Assembly: GCA_049437325.1 (NCBI GenBank)
Contig: JBMTIM010000042.1
Location: 1-26,762, forward strand
Source of the DNA: UBA11606 sp049437325
GTDB taxonomy: Bacteria; Actinomycetota; Acidimicrobiia; Acidimicrobiales; Aldehydirespiratoraceae
Length of the DNA: 26,762 bases
Direction of reading: 5' to 3'
Under the pieces are notes generated by a model that saw only the letters and a program-made list of their open reading frames with translations, was not told the DNA's origin and searched no databases. Shown one piece after another: positions 6,871 through 13,902 of the stretch. Position 1 is the stretch's first letter; the number at the start of each line of letters is the position of its first letter. A program made the position numbers and the translations under genes.

Positions 6871-6971
6871 GATTGCTTTTGACTACTTTTCATGTAATCT
6901 CGAAGTCGTCGGGGGCGGGGTAAGACGCTTGGGGAAGTGTGATCTCGCCCCGCCGCCGGCACCACCTCCGC

Positions 6972-6977
6972 TACCGT
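6972..6977 (+). promoter_or_regulatory. -10 box TACCGT of proC (leaderless type)
   Basis: TACCGT, a 7-nt spacer (GCCGAGC) and ATG at 6985. The box overlaps an in-frame GTG at 6976, which would otherwise be called as the start; the box argues for ATG 6985. The preceding gap (6871-6971) has a locally AT-rich stretch at about 6870-6900 and a 7-bp GGCGGGG/CCCCGCC repeat about 30 nt apart, neither of which I can assign. Confidence 0.55.
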
Positions 6978-6984
6978 GCCGAGC

Positions 6985-7785
6985 ATGACCGAGCAGACCG
7001 TGCGGCTCCAGTTCATCGGTGGAGGCAAGATGGCCGAAGCTCTGCTGGGCGGCATGATCTCGGACGGCTGGGCCGAGGCAACCGAGATCCACGTGGTCGA
7101 ACCGGTGTCGGAGCGTCGCACGATGCTCGCCGAAGCTCATCCCGGGCTGTCGGTCGGCATCGCACCGATGGCGGAGATCGACGCTGTGCTGGCGGTCAAA
7201 CCTCAGGTTGCGCCCGTGGTCTTCCCGGTACTCGCCGACGCACGGGTACCGCGGCTGCTGTCGATTGCGGCTGGTATCACCACTGCCACCATGGAAGCGG
7301 CGCTCATCGAGGGTGTCGCCGTGGTGCGGTCGATGCCGAACACACCGGCTCTCGTCGGACAGGGAATGGCAGCGATCGCGGCCGGTGCGCATGCGAGCGA
7401 GGCCGATCTGGACTGGGCCACGTCGATACTGACGGCTGTTGGCCGGGTGGTCGTCGTCGCCGAATCCGACCTCGACGCAGTCACGGGAGTGTCCGGATCC
7501 GGGCCCGCCTATGTTTTCCACTTGGCGGAAGCACTCATCGCAGCCGGTGTCGCCCAGGGACTCACGCCAGCGGTCGCCGACACGCTGACCCGGCAGACGT
7601 TGCTCGGCGCTGCGGCTCTTCTCAGTGAATCTGGAGAAGACCCCGCGAAGCTCCGTGTCAATGTCACCTCGCCGAACGGCACGACGCAGGCCGGTCTCGA
7701 GGTGTTCGCAGACCACGGCTTCGTGGAACTGATCGACCGGGTGGTCGCAGCGGCCGCTGACAGATCACGCGAGCTCGGCGGGTAG
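6985..7785 (+). CDS. proC: Pyrroline-5-carboxylate reductase
   Basis: A 266-residue enzyme that reduces 1-pyrroline-5-carboxylate to proline with NAD(P)H in the cytoplasm. The N-terminal Rossmann motif is QFIGGGKMAEALLGG. AVKPQ follows, then VVRSMPNTPALVGQG, the family signature, and the dimer helix region VTGVSGSGPAYVFHLAEAL. The C-terminal VTSPNGTTQAGLEVF completes the P5CR signature. Length is normal. ATG 6985 is preferred over GTG 6976 because of the TACCGT box. The next gene starts 10 nt after the stop but has its own -10 box, so it may be transcribed both with and without proC. Confidence 0.95.
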   Translation: MTEQTVRLQFIGGGKMAEALLGGMISDGWAEATEIHVVEPVSERRTMLAEAHPGLSVGIAPMAEIDAVLAVKPQVAPVVFPVLADARVPRLLSIAAGITTATMEAALIEGVAVVRSMPNTPALVGQGMAAIAAGAHASEADLDWATSILTAVGRVVVVAESDLDAVTGVSGSGPAYVFHLAEALIAAGVAQGLTPAVADTLTRQTLLGAAALLSESGEDPAKLRVNVTSPNGTTQAGLEVFADHGFVELIDRVVAAAADRSRELGG

Positions 7786-7788
7786 CGT
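7783..7788 (+). promoter_or_regulatory. -10 box TAGCGT of the SAM hydrolase gene (leaderless type)
   Basis: TAGCGT, a 7-nt spacer (CGATCTC) and GTG at 7796. The box overlaps the proC stop codon. Confidence 0.5.
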
Positions 7789-7795
7789 CGATCTC

Positions 7796-8707
7796 GTGGA
7801 TGGGTCCGCTCTTCGCTACGACACGATTTCGTTTCTCTCCGATTTCGGCACTGCCGATGAGTTCGTCGGTGTCGTACATTCGGTGATTCGATCGATCTCC
7901 CCTGCCGTCACCGTGGTCGACGTCAGTCATGGCATTCCGAAATTCGATACCCGGGCCGGCGGGCTGGCGCTCGCTCGTGCCGCCAACTATCTGTGCCCGG
8001 GGGTAGTGGTTGCGGTCGTCGATCCGGGCGTCGGCACCCAGCGGCGCCCGGTCGCCGTCGAAGTCGGTGACGGCATGTCGGTGCTCGTCGGTCCGGACAA
8101 CGGTGTACTCGCCCCGGCGGTCGGGATGGTTGGTGGCGCAACGCGTGCCGTCGAGATACGGAACCCCGACGTGTGTCTCCCTCGGGCTGGCGGGTCGACC
8201 TTCGATGGTCGCGACGTGTTCGCGCCGGCGGCTGCGCATCTTTGTCTTGGGGTGCCGATGACCGATCTGGGGCCTGAGATCGACCCGGCCAGCCTTCTGC
8301 CAGGGGTGTTGCCCATCAGCCGGTTCGAGCCCGGCATCGACGGTGATGAGCTCGTGTGTGAGGTCCTTTGGGTTGATCAGTTCGGCAATTGTCAGCTCAA
8401 CGTCGACCCCATGGAGATGCTCGCGTTCGGTGGCGAGGTGATCGTCTCGATCAACGGCGACGACCGCATCGGTCTGCCTGTGGATGCATACGACCAGATT
8501 CCCACCGGCCGTGTCGGGCTCGTGGTCGATTCGAGTGGTTTGCTCTCGTTGGCGGTGGCGCGCAGCTCTGCGGCAGACGAACTCGAACTCGGTGCGGGCA
8601 TCGAGATTCGCCTGCGACCGCTGCCCGACAGTGACCGGCCCAACGGTGTCGTCACGCCGGTTCAGCTCGGGAATCGGCCCGACGATCGGCAAGGAGACCT
8701 CGCATGA
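7796..8707 (+). CDS. SAM hydroxide adenosyltransferase (DUF62 family)
   Basis: A 303-residue member of the family that includes fluorinase and chlorinase. Ordinary members hydrolyse S-adenosyl-methionine to adenosine and methionine. In order: FLSDFGTADEFVG (Asp16), VVDVSHGIP, VVAVVDPGVGT, LVGPDNGVLAPA, TFDGRDVFAPAAAHL, and the C-terminal domain segment WVDQFGNCQLN. The Asp, Arg and His positions of the hydrolase triad appear to be present (SDFG, GRDVFAPAAAHL). I see no reason to call a halogenase. The 3' end overlaps the 28-residue membrane peptide gene by four bases (ATGA). The adenosine-handling role in this organism is inferred. Confidence 0.9.
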   Translation: MDGSALRYDTISFLSDFGTADEFVGVVHSVIRSISPAVTVVDVSHGIPKFDTRAGGLALARAANYLCPGVVVAVVDPGVGTQRRPVAVEVGDGMSVLVGPDNGVLAPAVGMVGGATRAVEIRNPDVCLPRAGGSTFDGRDVFAPAAAHLCLGVPMTDLGPEIDPASLLPGVLPISRFEPGIDGDELVCEVLWVDQFGNCQLNVDPMEMLAFGGEVIVSINGDDRIGLPVDAYDQIPTGRVGLVVDSSGLLSLAVARSSAADELELGAGIEIRLRPLPDSDRPNGVVTPVQLGNRPDDRQGDLA

Positions 8708-8790
8708 GAGCTGGGACCACCCTCGTTGTCGGCCTGTTGCTCCTTGTCATCCTTGGAGCTGCAGCTCTCCAGTTCGTCCTGCTGACCTAG
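8704..8790 (+). CDS. 28-residue single-span membrane peptide
   Basis: A very short gene: ATG at 8704 overlaps the TGA of the SAM hydrolase gene (ATGA), and AAGGAG (8691-8696) lies 7 nt upstream, one of the clearest Shine-Dalgarno sequences in the window. The peptide starts MRAGTT, then has about 20 hydrophobic residues (Val, Leu, Ile, Ala, Gly), ending FVLLT. One membrane helix with a positive N-terminus predicts a cytoplasmic start. Its TAG overlaps the stop codon of the convergent permease gene in a shared CTAG. Function unknown; coupling to the SAM hydrolase gene suggests a partner or membrane tether, which is inference. A chance frame cannot be excluded, but the ribosome binding site, overlap and hydrophobic pattern argue against it. 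Confidence 0.65.
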   Translation: MRAGTTLVVGLLLLVILGAAALQFVLLT

Positions 8791-9602
8791 GTGGTCGCTG
8801 CGATCCGATCGCGGCTGAATCGGGTTGCGCCGCGCCACACGAGCGCAACGGCAATCAGCCAGATCACCGCGCCGATTGCCAACGCCAGCCGCAAACTCAC
8901 CAACAACACGCCGGTCGATTGGCCGACTGCGAGGAAGATGAGCGGGAGGATGACGGCCCCACCGAGTTGGTTTGCTTCCTGGCTCGTTCTGGCCCGGGCA
9001 GAGACACGCACCATCACACCGAGTCCGAGCAGCGCCACTGCGGGTGCGACCCAGAAGATCATCACGAGCCAGAGTTGGTTGGGGACGAGGAGTCCCTCGA
9101 CTCGCCCCCACGACACAGTGTTCGCAACCATGCAGAAGGCCAGAAAGCCTCCCCAGGAGACGACGATGGCGGGGAGCATTCCGGTCAGGAGCTTCGCAAT
9201 GAAGAGGTCACGCTCGGAGATCGGCAGATGCAGCAGTGTCTCCATCGTGCGCCGCTCCTTTTCGCCTGCGAAGGCATCGGCGGCGATCACTGCGCTCACC
9301 ATCAACGGCACGATCATGAACAGTGGGGCGAGCAGAAAGCCGAGCACGAGCGTGAGGAGTTGCGCCTCGGGTGGGAGTGCTTCGATCGGTTCGGCGAGTC
9401 TGCGGGGAAGCGAGTCGAGGAATGCCTCGGCTCCGAGCCCGGACGGTGTCGATCGCGCTGCGTAGCCGATCGTGAGCGGAAGAACGACCATGAGCAGGAT
9501 CGGAACCAGCAGCATCGGGATGACGACCGCCTTGCTGCGGCGGATCGCCGTAAGGTCCTTGCGCACGAGTGCGCCGACCGCCGGCCACTGGATCCCCCTC
9601 AT
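8787..9602 (-). CDS. ABC-2 type transporter permease (NatB-like)
   Basis: A 271-residue polytopic membrane protein. A basic cytoplasmic start (VGALVRKDLTAIRRSK) is followed by TM1 (VVIPMLLVPILLMVVLPLTIGY), an outside loop with DSLPRRLAEPIEALPPEA, and about five more hydrophobic spans. The cytoplasmic segment AGEKERRTMETLLHLPISERDL is the hallmark of ABC-2 permeases such as NatB. The ATG at 9602 overlaps the stop of the ATP-binding gene (ATGA), fixing the start; the longer upstream frame is a shadow. Probably an exporter; the substrate is unknown. Confidence 0.9.
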   Translation of the reverse strand: MRGIQWPAVGALVRKDLTAIRRSKAVVIPMLLVPILLMVVLPLTIGYAARSTPSGLGAEAFLDSLPRRLAEPIEALPPEAQLLTLVLGFLLAPLFMIVPLMVSAVIAADAFAGEKERRTMETLLHLPISERDLFIAKLLTGMLPAIVVSWGGFLAFCMVANTVSWGRVEGLLVPNQLWLVMIFWVAPAVALLGLGVMVRVSARARTSQEANQLGGAVILPLIFLAVGQSTGVLLVSLRLALAIGAVIWLIAVALVWRGATRFSRDRIAATT

Positions 9603-10552
9603 GATGCCGGATCCGTAGCGAAGGTCTGCTCGAGCGCGAAGTACACGTCCTCCATCGACGCCGGTCGGAGATGTGCCCCGAACACCGCAACCCGTTCCTC
9701 GTGAAGCGAAGCGAGGATCGTTGGTACGACGTTTCGCTCGCGCACACCAGCCGTCATGCCGGAGTCGGTCGCCTGGCAGTGCGTCACACCAGCGGTGGCG
9801 ATCATGAGGTCGACCTCGGAACCGGTGGCCGGACGCCCAAGGTCGATGTCGATCGGCATCCCGTCCCACAGGGTGGCTGCGAGTTCATCAGGGCGACCGA
9901 TCGCCATCAGACGACCATGGTCGAGCACAGCCATACGGTCGGCGACTCGGCCTGCCTCACCGAGAAAGTGTGTGGCGAGGACGACGGTACGACCGTGTTC
10001 TCGAGCGAGAGATCCGATCAGATCGGTGACGTCTCGGGTGGCGGCCGGATCGAGCCCACTGGTCGGCTCATCGAGGAACAACAGCTCGGGGTCGTGGACC
10101 AGAGCACGGGCCAGCGCAAGCCGCTTGCGCTGCCCGGTCGAGAAGCCGACGGTTGTCTCGTCGGCATAGTCGGCCATGGCGAACCGTTCGAGCTGCTCGT
10201 CGATGCGTCGACGAGCAGTTGCTCGATCGAACCCGCGGATGCGCGCTGCGAACTCGAGGTTCTCGCGCGCGGTCAGGCGGTCGTCGAGCCCGGCGTTCTC
10301 CGTGAGCACTCCAGTCCGTCGGCGAATCGCATTGCCCTCGGTCGCCGGGTCGAGCCCGAGCACCTCAGCGGTGCCGCTGTCTGGTCGAAGGATGCCGTTG
10401 AGGAGTCGAACCGTGGTCGTCTTGCCGGCTCCATTGGGGCCGAGCAATGCCAACACCTCACCTCGGAGCACGCCGAGATCGAGTTCGTCGAGCGCAACTC
10501 GGTCGCCGAACGTGCGAGAGAGGCCGCGTGTCCTGATCGCCAGGTCGGTCAC
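9599..10552 (-). CDS. ABC transporter ATP-binding protein (NatA-like)
   Basis: A 317-residue ATPase subunit. Walker A is GPNGAGKTT (39-47), signature FSTGQRKRLALARAL (137-151), Walker B LLFLDEPTSGLD (157-168) and H-loop His195 (LATHFLGEAG). The usual Q-loop glutamine is not evident (GVLTENAGLDDRLT), as is common in NatA/CcmA-like proteins. A C-terminal extension of about 100 residues follows, typical of drug and sodium exporters of this subgroup. GTG 10552 is chosen from the domain start; it lies 8 nt beyond the CAP-gene stop. The upstream in-frame run is the low-complexity shadow of the Thr-rich linker. It forms an exporter with the permease gene. Confidence 0.93.
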   Translation of the reverse strand: MTDLAIRTRGLSRTFGDRVALDELDLGVLRGEVLALLGPNGAGKTTTVRLLNGILRPDSGTAEVLGLDPATEGNAIRRRTGVLTENAGLDDRLTARENLEFAARIRGFDRATARRRIDEQLERFAMADYADETTVGFSTGQRKRLALARALVHDPELLFLDEPTSGLDPAATRDVTDLIGSLAREHGRTVVLATHFLGEAGRVADRMAVLDHGRLMAIGRPDELAATLWDGMPIDIDLGRPATGSEVDLMIATAGVTHCQATDSGMTAGVRERNVVPTILASLHEERVAVFGAHLRPASMEDVYFALEQTFATDPAS

Positions 10553-10560
10553 AACTCGAG

Positions 10561-11286
10561 TCAGGTGCCGATCTGCTCGAGGAGTTGGAGCAGGGCGACG
10601 ATGCGACCGGCATCGACGTCGGCCGGGGCAAGCGCAGTTGGAGATGCAAGGTCTGGGACGGTCGTGGTCGTGGTGGGCTGTGAAGGTGGCGCAGTCGTTG
10701 TCGGCCCTGAGGGTGGCGCAGTCGTGGTCGTCGGCGCCTTCGTGGTCGTCGGCGGTTGTGTCGTTGTCGTGGTCGTTGTGGTGGTCGTGGTCGGTGGTGC
10801 CTCGAGGAAGCGGTGGGTCGTGTAGAGCGTTCCGCCCTTCCACACGACACCCACGCCGACGTGGGTGAAGCCCGGATCGGTGAGGTTGCTGTAATGGCTG
10901 GGGCTTGCCACAAAGGCGTTCATGAGGTTCGACACGCTCGGTCCGAACCCTACGTTCTCACCCATCCTCAGCCAGGGGCCGTTGTAACCGGCGGCGAGGG
11001 GTGATGCGTGGAAGATGTAGCCGGCATCGGCCATCTCCTGGGTATGGGCACGCGCCAGGTTCGCCAATTGGACGTCGACCGTGAGCGTTGGCAGCCCGGC
11101 GTTGGCTCGCAGATTGTTGATCCTCGAGACAAAAGCTGCCTCGTCACTGGCGGTGGCTGCCGCCTGCGGCGCGTCGCGAACCATGAGCGCGCCGAACAAT
11201 GTGAGCGCCATCACGACGAGGGCGACGGTCCGCCTCCGTGCGCGGGCCGGGGAGGGGGAGGCGGCTCGAAACGTCACCATCTCCAT
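10561..11286 (-). CDS. Secreted CAP/SCP-domain protein with Thr-rich linker
   Basis: A 241-residue exported protein. A basic N-terminus (ARARRRT) is followed by a hydrophobic segment (VALVVMALTLFGALMV) and a probable Ala-rich cleavage region (APQAAATA). A CAP domain follows: FVSRINNLRANAGLPTL, LARAHTQEMADAGYIFH, MGENVGFGPS, SPSHYSNLTDPGFTHVGVGVV. The C-terminal part is a Thr/Pro linker with an unbroken run of 11 Thr, ending in a short helix. Bacterial CAP proteins are extracellular; activity is seldom known. ATG 11286 is a choice; ATG 11280 in the same frame is equally possible, and no good ribosome binding site or -10 box decides. The ABC exporter genes follow after 8 nt, so they may form one operon. 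Confidence 0.88.
   Translation of the reverse strand: MEMVTFRAASPSPARARRRTVALVVMALTLFGALMVRDAPQAAATASDEAAFVSRINNLRANAGLPTLTVDVQLANLARAHTQEMADAGYIFHASPLAAGYNGPWLRMGENVGFGPSVSNLMNAFVASPSHYSNLTDPGFTHVGVGVVWKGGTLYTTHRFLEAPPTTTTTTTTTTTQPPTTTKAPTTTTAPPSGPTTTAPPSQPTTTTTVPDLASPTALAPADVDAGRIVALLQLLEQIGT
10667..10800. repeat. Low-complexity Thr/Pro-coding repeat
   Basis: Mixed ACC/ACG/ACA codons (read on the minus strand) encode the Thr-rich linker. They include an 11-Thr tract at about 10759-10791 and two copies of GGTGGCGCAGTCGT (10685-10698 and 10712-10725, plus strand) 27 nt apart. Such tracts can change length by slippage, so the linker length may vary between strains. Confidence 0.75.
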
Positions 11287-11323
11287 TCGGTCGCGAACAC
11301 CGGTTCCTTTAGCCAGTCCGTGC

Positions 11324-11329
11324 CAGACT
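11324..11329 (+). promoter_or_regulatory. Possible -10 box CAGACT of the acyl-CoA synthetase gene
   Basis: CAGACT lies 8 nt before GTG 11338. It keeps the A at position 2 and T at position 6 of the local consensus but not the first T, so support is weaker than for the other boxes. Confidence 0.35.
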
Positions 11330-11337
11330 TCTGCTCT

Positions 11338-12840
11338 GTGAACATTGCCACACTTTTCGCCGAACATCCGAAGGACCGTACCGCCATTGTGGCCGGAGCC
11401 GACCGGATCACGTACGGACAGCTCGAGACCGAAGTTGCCAAAACCCGCGGCGTTCTGACATCGCTCGGCCTCGAGCCCGGCGACCGGGTCGCCATTCTGT
11501 GCGCCACCAACTTTCGCTTCGTTCGAGCGTGGTTCGGCATCACTGGTGCAGGCATGGTTGCCGTCCCTCTCAATCCCCAGAGCCCGGCTCCCGAGATCGA
11601 ACGAGAGCTTGCTTCGGTGGGCGCAAAAGCGGTCATCGCAGGTCCGGCCGGGATCGCAGTGCTCGAGGCGATCGATCGGGCCATGGTCCCCGCGCTCCGT
11701 CACGTGCTTCGTCCCTCCGCTGTGGCACTTCCCGATTCGATCGATTTGGACGCCATGCGTTCTGAGGTCGAGCCGGTAGGAATCGTTGAACGCAGCGACA
11801 CCGACCTCGCGGCGCTGATGTTCACCAGCGGCACAGCAGGAGCGCCGAAGGCAGCCATGCTCAGCCACGGCAACCTCGCTGCGAACCTGAACCAGACCGC
11901 CTCGACCGGCGGGCGACAGATGCGTCCCGACGATGTCGTTCTCTGTGTTGTGCCCCTGTTCCACATCCTTGGTCTGAACTCACTGCTGAACTACTCGTTG
12001 TTCATCGGGGCCACGCTCATCCTGCAGGAGCGCTTCGATCCCATGACGGTGTTCGACACCGTTCGAGACGAACAGGTCACGGTTCTCATCGGCCCGCCCA
12101 CCCTGTGGGTGGCGCTGAGCCAGGTTGATCTCGTTCCCGGGGACGCACTGTCGACCATCCGAATCGCAATGTCGCGCGCCGCCATGATTCCCGACCGGGT
12201 GGTCGAGGACATCGCCGGGCGCTTCGGCGTCCGTGTGCTCGAGGGCTACGGTCTGACCGAGGCCGGCCCCGGCGTGATCATCGCACTCGAGGACGACACG
12301 CCCGTCGGCTCGATCGGTCGACCTCTCGTCGGTGTCGAGATTCGGATCGTCGACGATACGGGGCGTGACGTTTTCGTCGGGGATGCCGGGGAGATCATTG
12401 TGCGTGGCGCCAATGTCTTCGCCGGCTATCTCGACGACCCCGAATCGACGGCCAGGGTGCTCGATGCCGATGGTTGGCTTCGTACCGGCGATATCGCCGT
12501 GGTTGACGACGATGGCTACATCTACATCGTCGACCGTTCGAAGGACCTGATCATCGTGTCGGGCTTCAATGTGTACCCGGCCGAGATCGAAGAGGTCCTC
12601 GTCGCACACAGTGGTGTCGCCGATGCAGGTGTGGTCGGCGTCCCTCATCCGCACACGGGTGAAACCGTCAAGGCGTTCGTCGTCGCCGAAGAGGGTCAGG
12701 AGGTGGAGGAGGACGATCTGATCAGCTGGTGTGCGGCCGAGTTGGCCCGCTACAAGTGCCCGACGAAGATCGATCTCATCGACGAGATCCCGCGGGGGCT
12801 GGGCGGCAAGATCCAACGCAGGCAACTGCTCGACGGTTGA
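11338..12840 (+). CDS. AMP-dependent acyl-CoA synthetase/ligase (ANL superfamily)
   Basis: A 500-residue adenylate-forming enzyme. Core motifs in order: MFTSGTAGAPKAAMLSHGNL (A3, ATP loop), EGYGLTEAGP (A5), DGWLRTGDIAVVDDDGY (A7), DRSKDLIIVSGFNVYPAEIE (A8 hinge) and PRGLGGKIQRRQL (A10, catalytic Lys). It fits medium/long-chain fatty acyl-CoA synthetases, which activate a carboxylic acid with ATP and load it on CoA; the chain length is unknown. GTG 11338 is chosen because the family's N-terminus (NIATLFAEHPKDRTA) starts there; the frame upstream overlaps the CAP gene on the other strand. Its TGA overlaps the ATG of the next gene by one base, so the two are translated together. Confidence 0.92.
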   Translation: MNIATLFAEHPKDRTAIVAGADRITYGQLETEVAKTRGVLTSLGLEPGDRVAILCATNFRFVRAWFGITGAGMVAVPLNPQSPAPEIERELASVGAKAVIAGPAGIAVLEAIDRAMVPALRHVLRPSAVALPDSIDLDAMRSEVEPVGIVERSDTDLAALMFTSGTAGAPKAAMLSHGNLAANLNQTASTGGRQMRPDDVVLCVVPLFHILGLNSLLNYSLFIGATLILQERFDPMTVFDTVRDEQVTVLIGPPTLWVALSQVDLVPGDALSTIRIAMSRAAMIPDRVVEDIAGRFGVRVLEGYGLTEAGPGVIIALEDDTPVGSIGRPLVGVEIRIVDDTGRDVFVGDAGEIIVRGANVFAGYLDDPESTARVLDADGWLRTGDIAVVDDDGYIYIVDRSKDLIIVSGFNVYPAEIEEVLVAHSGVADAGVVGVPHPHTGETVKAFVVAEEGQEVEEDDLISWCAAELARYKCPTKIDLIDEIPRGLGGKIQRRQLLDG

Positions 12841-13814
12841 TGTACGCCGTCGAGCGTCTCATCGATGCGCCGATCATCGACGCGTCGACAGATCGGTCGA
12901 TCGGTCACAACATCCAGGGCCCGTCACTGATCCGGGTCCCAGACTGGGTTGCGAACCCGTTGGGTCGCTACTACCTCTACTTCGCCGATCACAAGGGATC
13001 GTTCATCCGTCTTGCCTATGCAGATGCCCTCCATGGACCGTGGACGGTCCACCGGCCCGGGACCCTGCATCTGGCCGAATCCTGCTTCCCGAGCGAAGAC
13101 CTCGAGGTGGACGACGAGATGTACGAGACGTTCCGCTCGGCGGTCGAGACGCAGCTCGGCGATCAGATGCCGAACGAGCTGAGGGAGGATCTCGTCGTCG
13201 CCCACATTGCGTCACCCGATGTTCATGTCGACGACAAGCGACGAGAGATCGTCATGTACTTCCACGGATTGGAAGCCGTCGGCCATCAGGTCACCCGCCG
13301 AGCGACATCAGTGGACGGGTTGCACTTCGCAGCGCAGCCAGACGTGCTGGGGCCCTCCTATTTTCGCTGTTTTCGCCACGATGGATGGTGGTACTGCCTC
13401 GCAATGCCTGGCAGGTTCCTTCGATCGCGCGACGGCCGTACTGCCTTCGAGTCGGGGCCAACCCTGTTTTGTCCATCGATGCGTCACTCAGCGGTTCGGT
13501 TGATCGGCGATGTACTCGAGGTCTTCTGGACGCGGGTTGGCGATGCGCCGGAGCGCATCCTGCGCAGCACGATCGAGCTCGGCCGGGACTGGCATAGGTG
13601 GTCGGCATCCGAGTCGGTCGAGGTCCTCAGACCCGAGCGGCCGTGGGAGGGCGTACACGAACCCCTGACACCCTCACGACGGGGTGCGATCACAGTGGCA
13701 GCGAATCAGCTGCGTGATCCGTGCGTGTTCGAAGAGGAGGGACGGATGTTCCTGTTGTACGCCGTGGCCGGTGAGTCCGGTATCGGTATCGCCGAACTGA
13801 CTGCTGGCGCCTGA
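12840..13814 (+). CDS. Beta-propeller glycosidase-like protein (GH43/GH32 fold), unassigned
   Basis: A 324-residue protein without a signal peptide. Repeated strand-rich blocks suggest a five-bladed propeller of the GH43/GH32 type: GPSLIRVPDW, GRYYLYFADHKGSFIRLAYA with GPWTVHRPGTL, SPDVHVDDKRREIVMYFHG, and finally RDPCVFEEEGRMFLLYAVAG with GIGIAEL. The DP-x-x-F and YLYFADH patterns are typical of these propellers, but I cannot identify the three catalytic acids with certainty, so enzymatic activity is not claimed. The ATG overlaps the acyl-CoA synthetase stop (TGATG), an unexpected pairing. It could be a carbohydrate-binding or non-glycosidase propeller. Confidence 0.65.
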   Translation: MYAVERLIDAPIIDASTDRSIGHNIQGPSLIRVPDWVANPLGRYYLYFADHKGSFIRLAYADALHGPWTVHRPGTLHLAESCFPSEDLEVDDEMYETFRSAVETQLGDQMPNELREDLVVAHIASPDVHVDDKRREIVMYFHGLEAVGHQVTRRATSVDGLHFAAQPDVLGPSYFRCFRHDGWWYCLAMPGRFLRSRDGRTAFESGPTLFCPSMRHSAVRLIGDVLEVFWTRVGDAPERILRSTIELGRDWHRWSASESVEVLRPERPWEGVHEPLTPSRRGAITVAANQLRDPCVFEEEGRMFLLYAVAGESGIGIAELTAGA

Positions 13815-13867
13815 CTGGGCCGAGGTTGACGCTCGTGAAGGAGAGGCTTGTGAAATTGTGATTGACC

Positions 13868-13885
13868 TTGTGAATGGGTGCACAA
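13868..13885. promoter_or_regulatory. Rex operator (autoregulatory ROP site)
   Basis: TTGTGAATGGGTGCACAA is an imperfect palindrome with half sites TTGTGAA and TGCACAA. It differs by one base in the arms from the known Rex consensus TTGTGAAnnnnTTCACAA. It sits directly upstream of rex, and its first six bases are the -35 hexamer of the rex promoter, so bound Rex would block RNA polymerase. Two further TTGTGA half sites occur just upstream (13848-13853 and 13856-13861). Confidence 0.82.
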
Positions 13886-13896
13886 GTTCGTACCGT
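13868..13896 (+). promoter_or_regulatory. rex promoter (TTGTGA - 17 nt - TACCGT), leaderless
   Basis: TTGTGA (13868-13873) and TACCGT (13891-13896) are separated by exactly 17 nt. TACCGT ends 6 nt before the ATG at 13903, so the mRNA probably starts at or near the start codon. This is the only promoter in the window with a convincing -35 box. Confidence 0.72.
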
Positions 13897-13902
13897 TTGC
13901 CC

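Noticed and set aside
6910..6957. GGCGGGG/CCCCGCC inverted repeat before proC as a terminator or riboswitch.
   Set aside because: Only 7 bp with a loop of about 30 nt, no T-tract, and no riboswitch pattern that I know.
7796..8707. DUF62 protein as a fluorinase or chlorinase.
   Set aside because: The general family motifs fit the common SAM hydrolases and I see no halogenase-specific feature or halometabolite gene cluster.
11335..11350. TGTGAACATTGCCACA at the acyl-CoA synthetase start as a second Rex site.
   Set aside because: The right half has three mismatches to the palindrome and the site lies inside the coding start.
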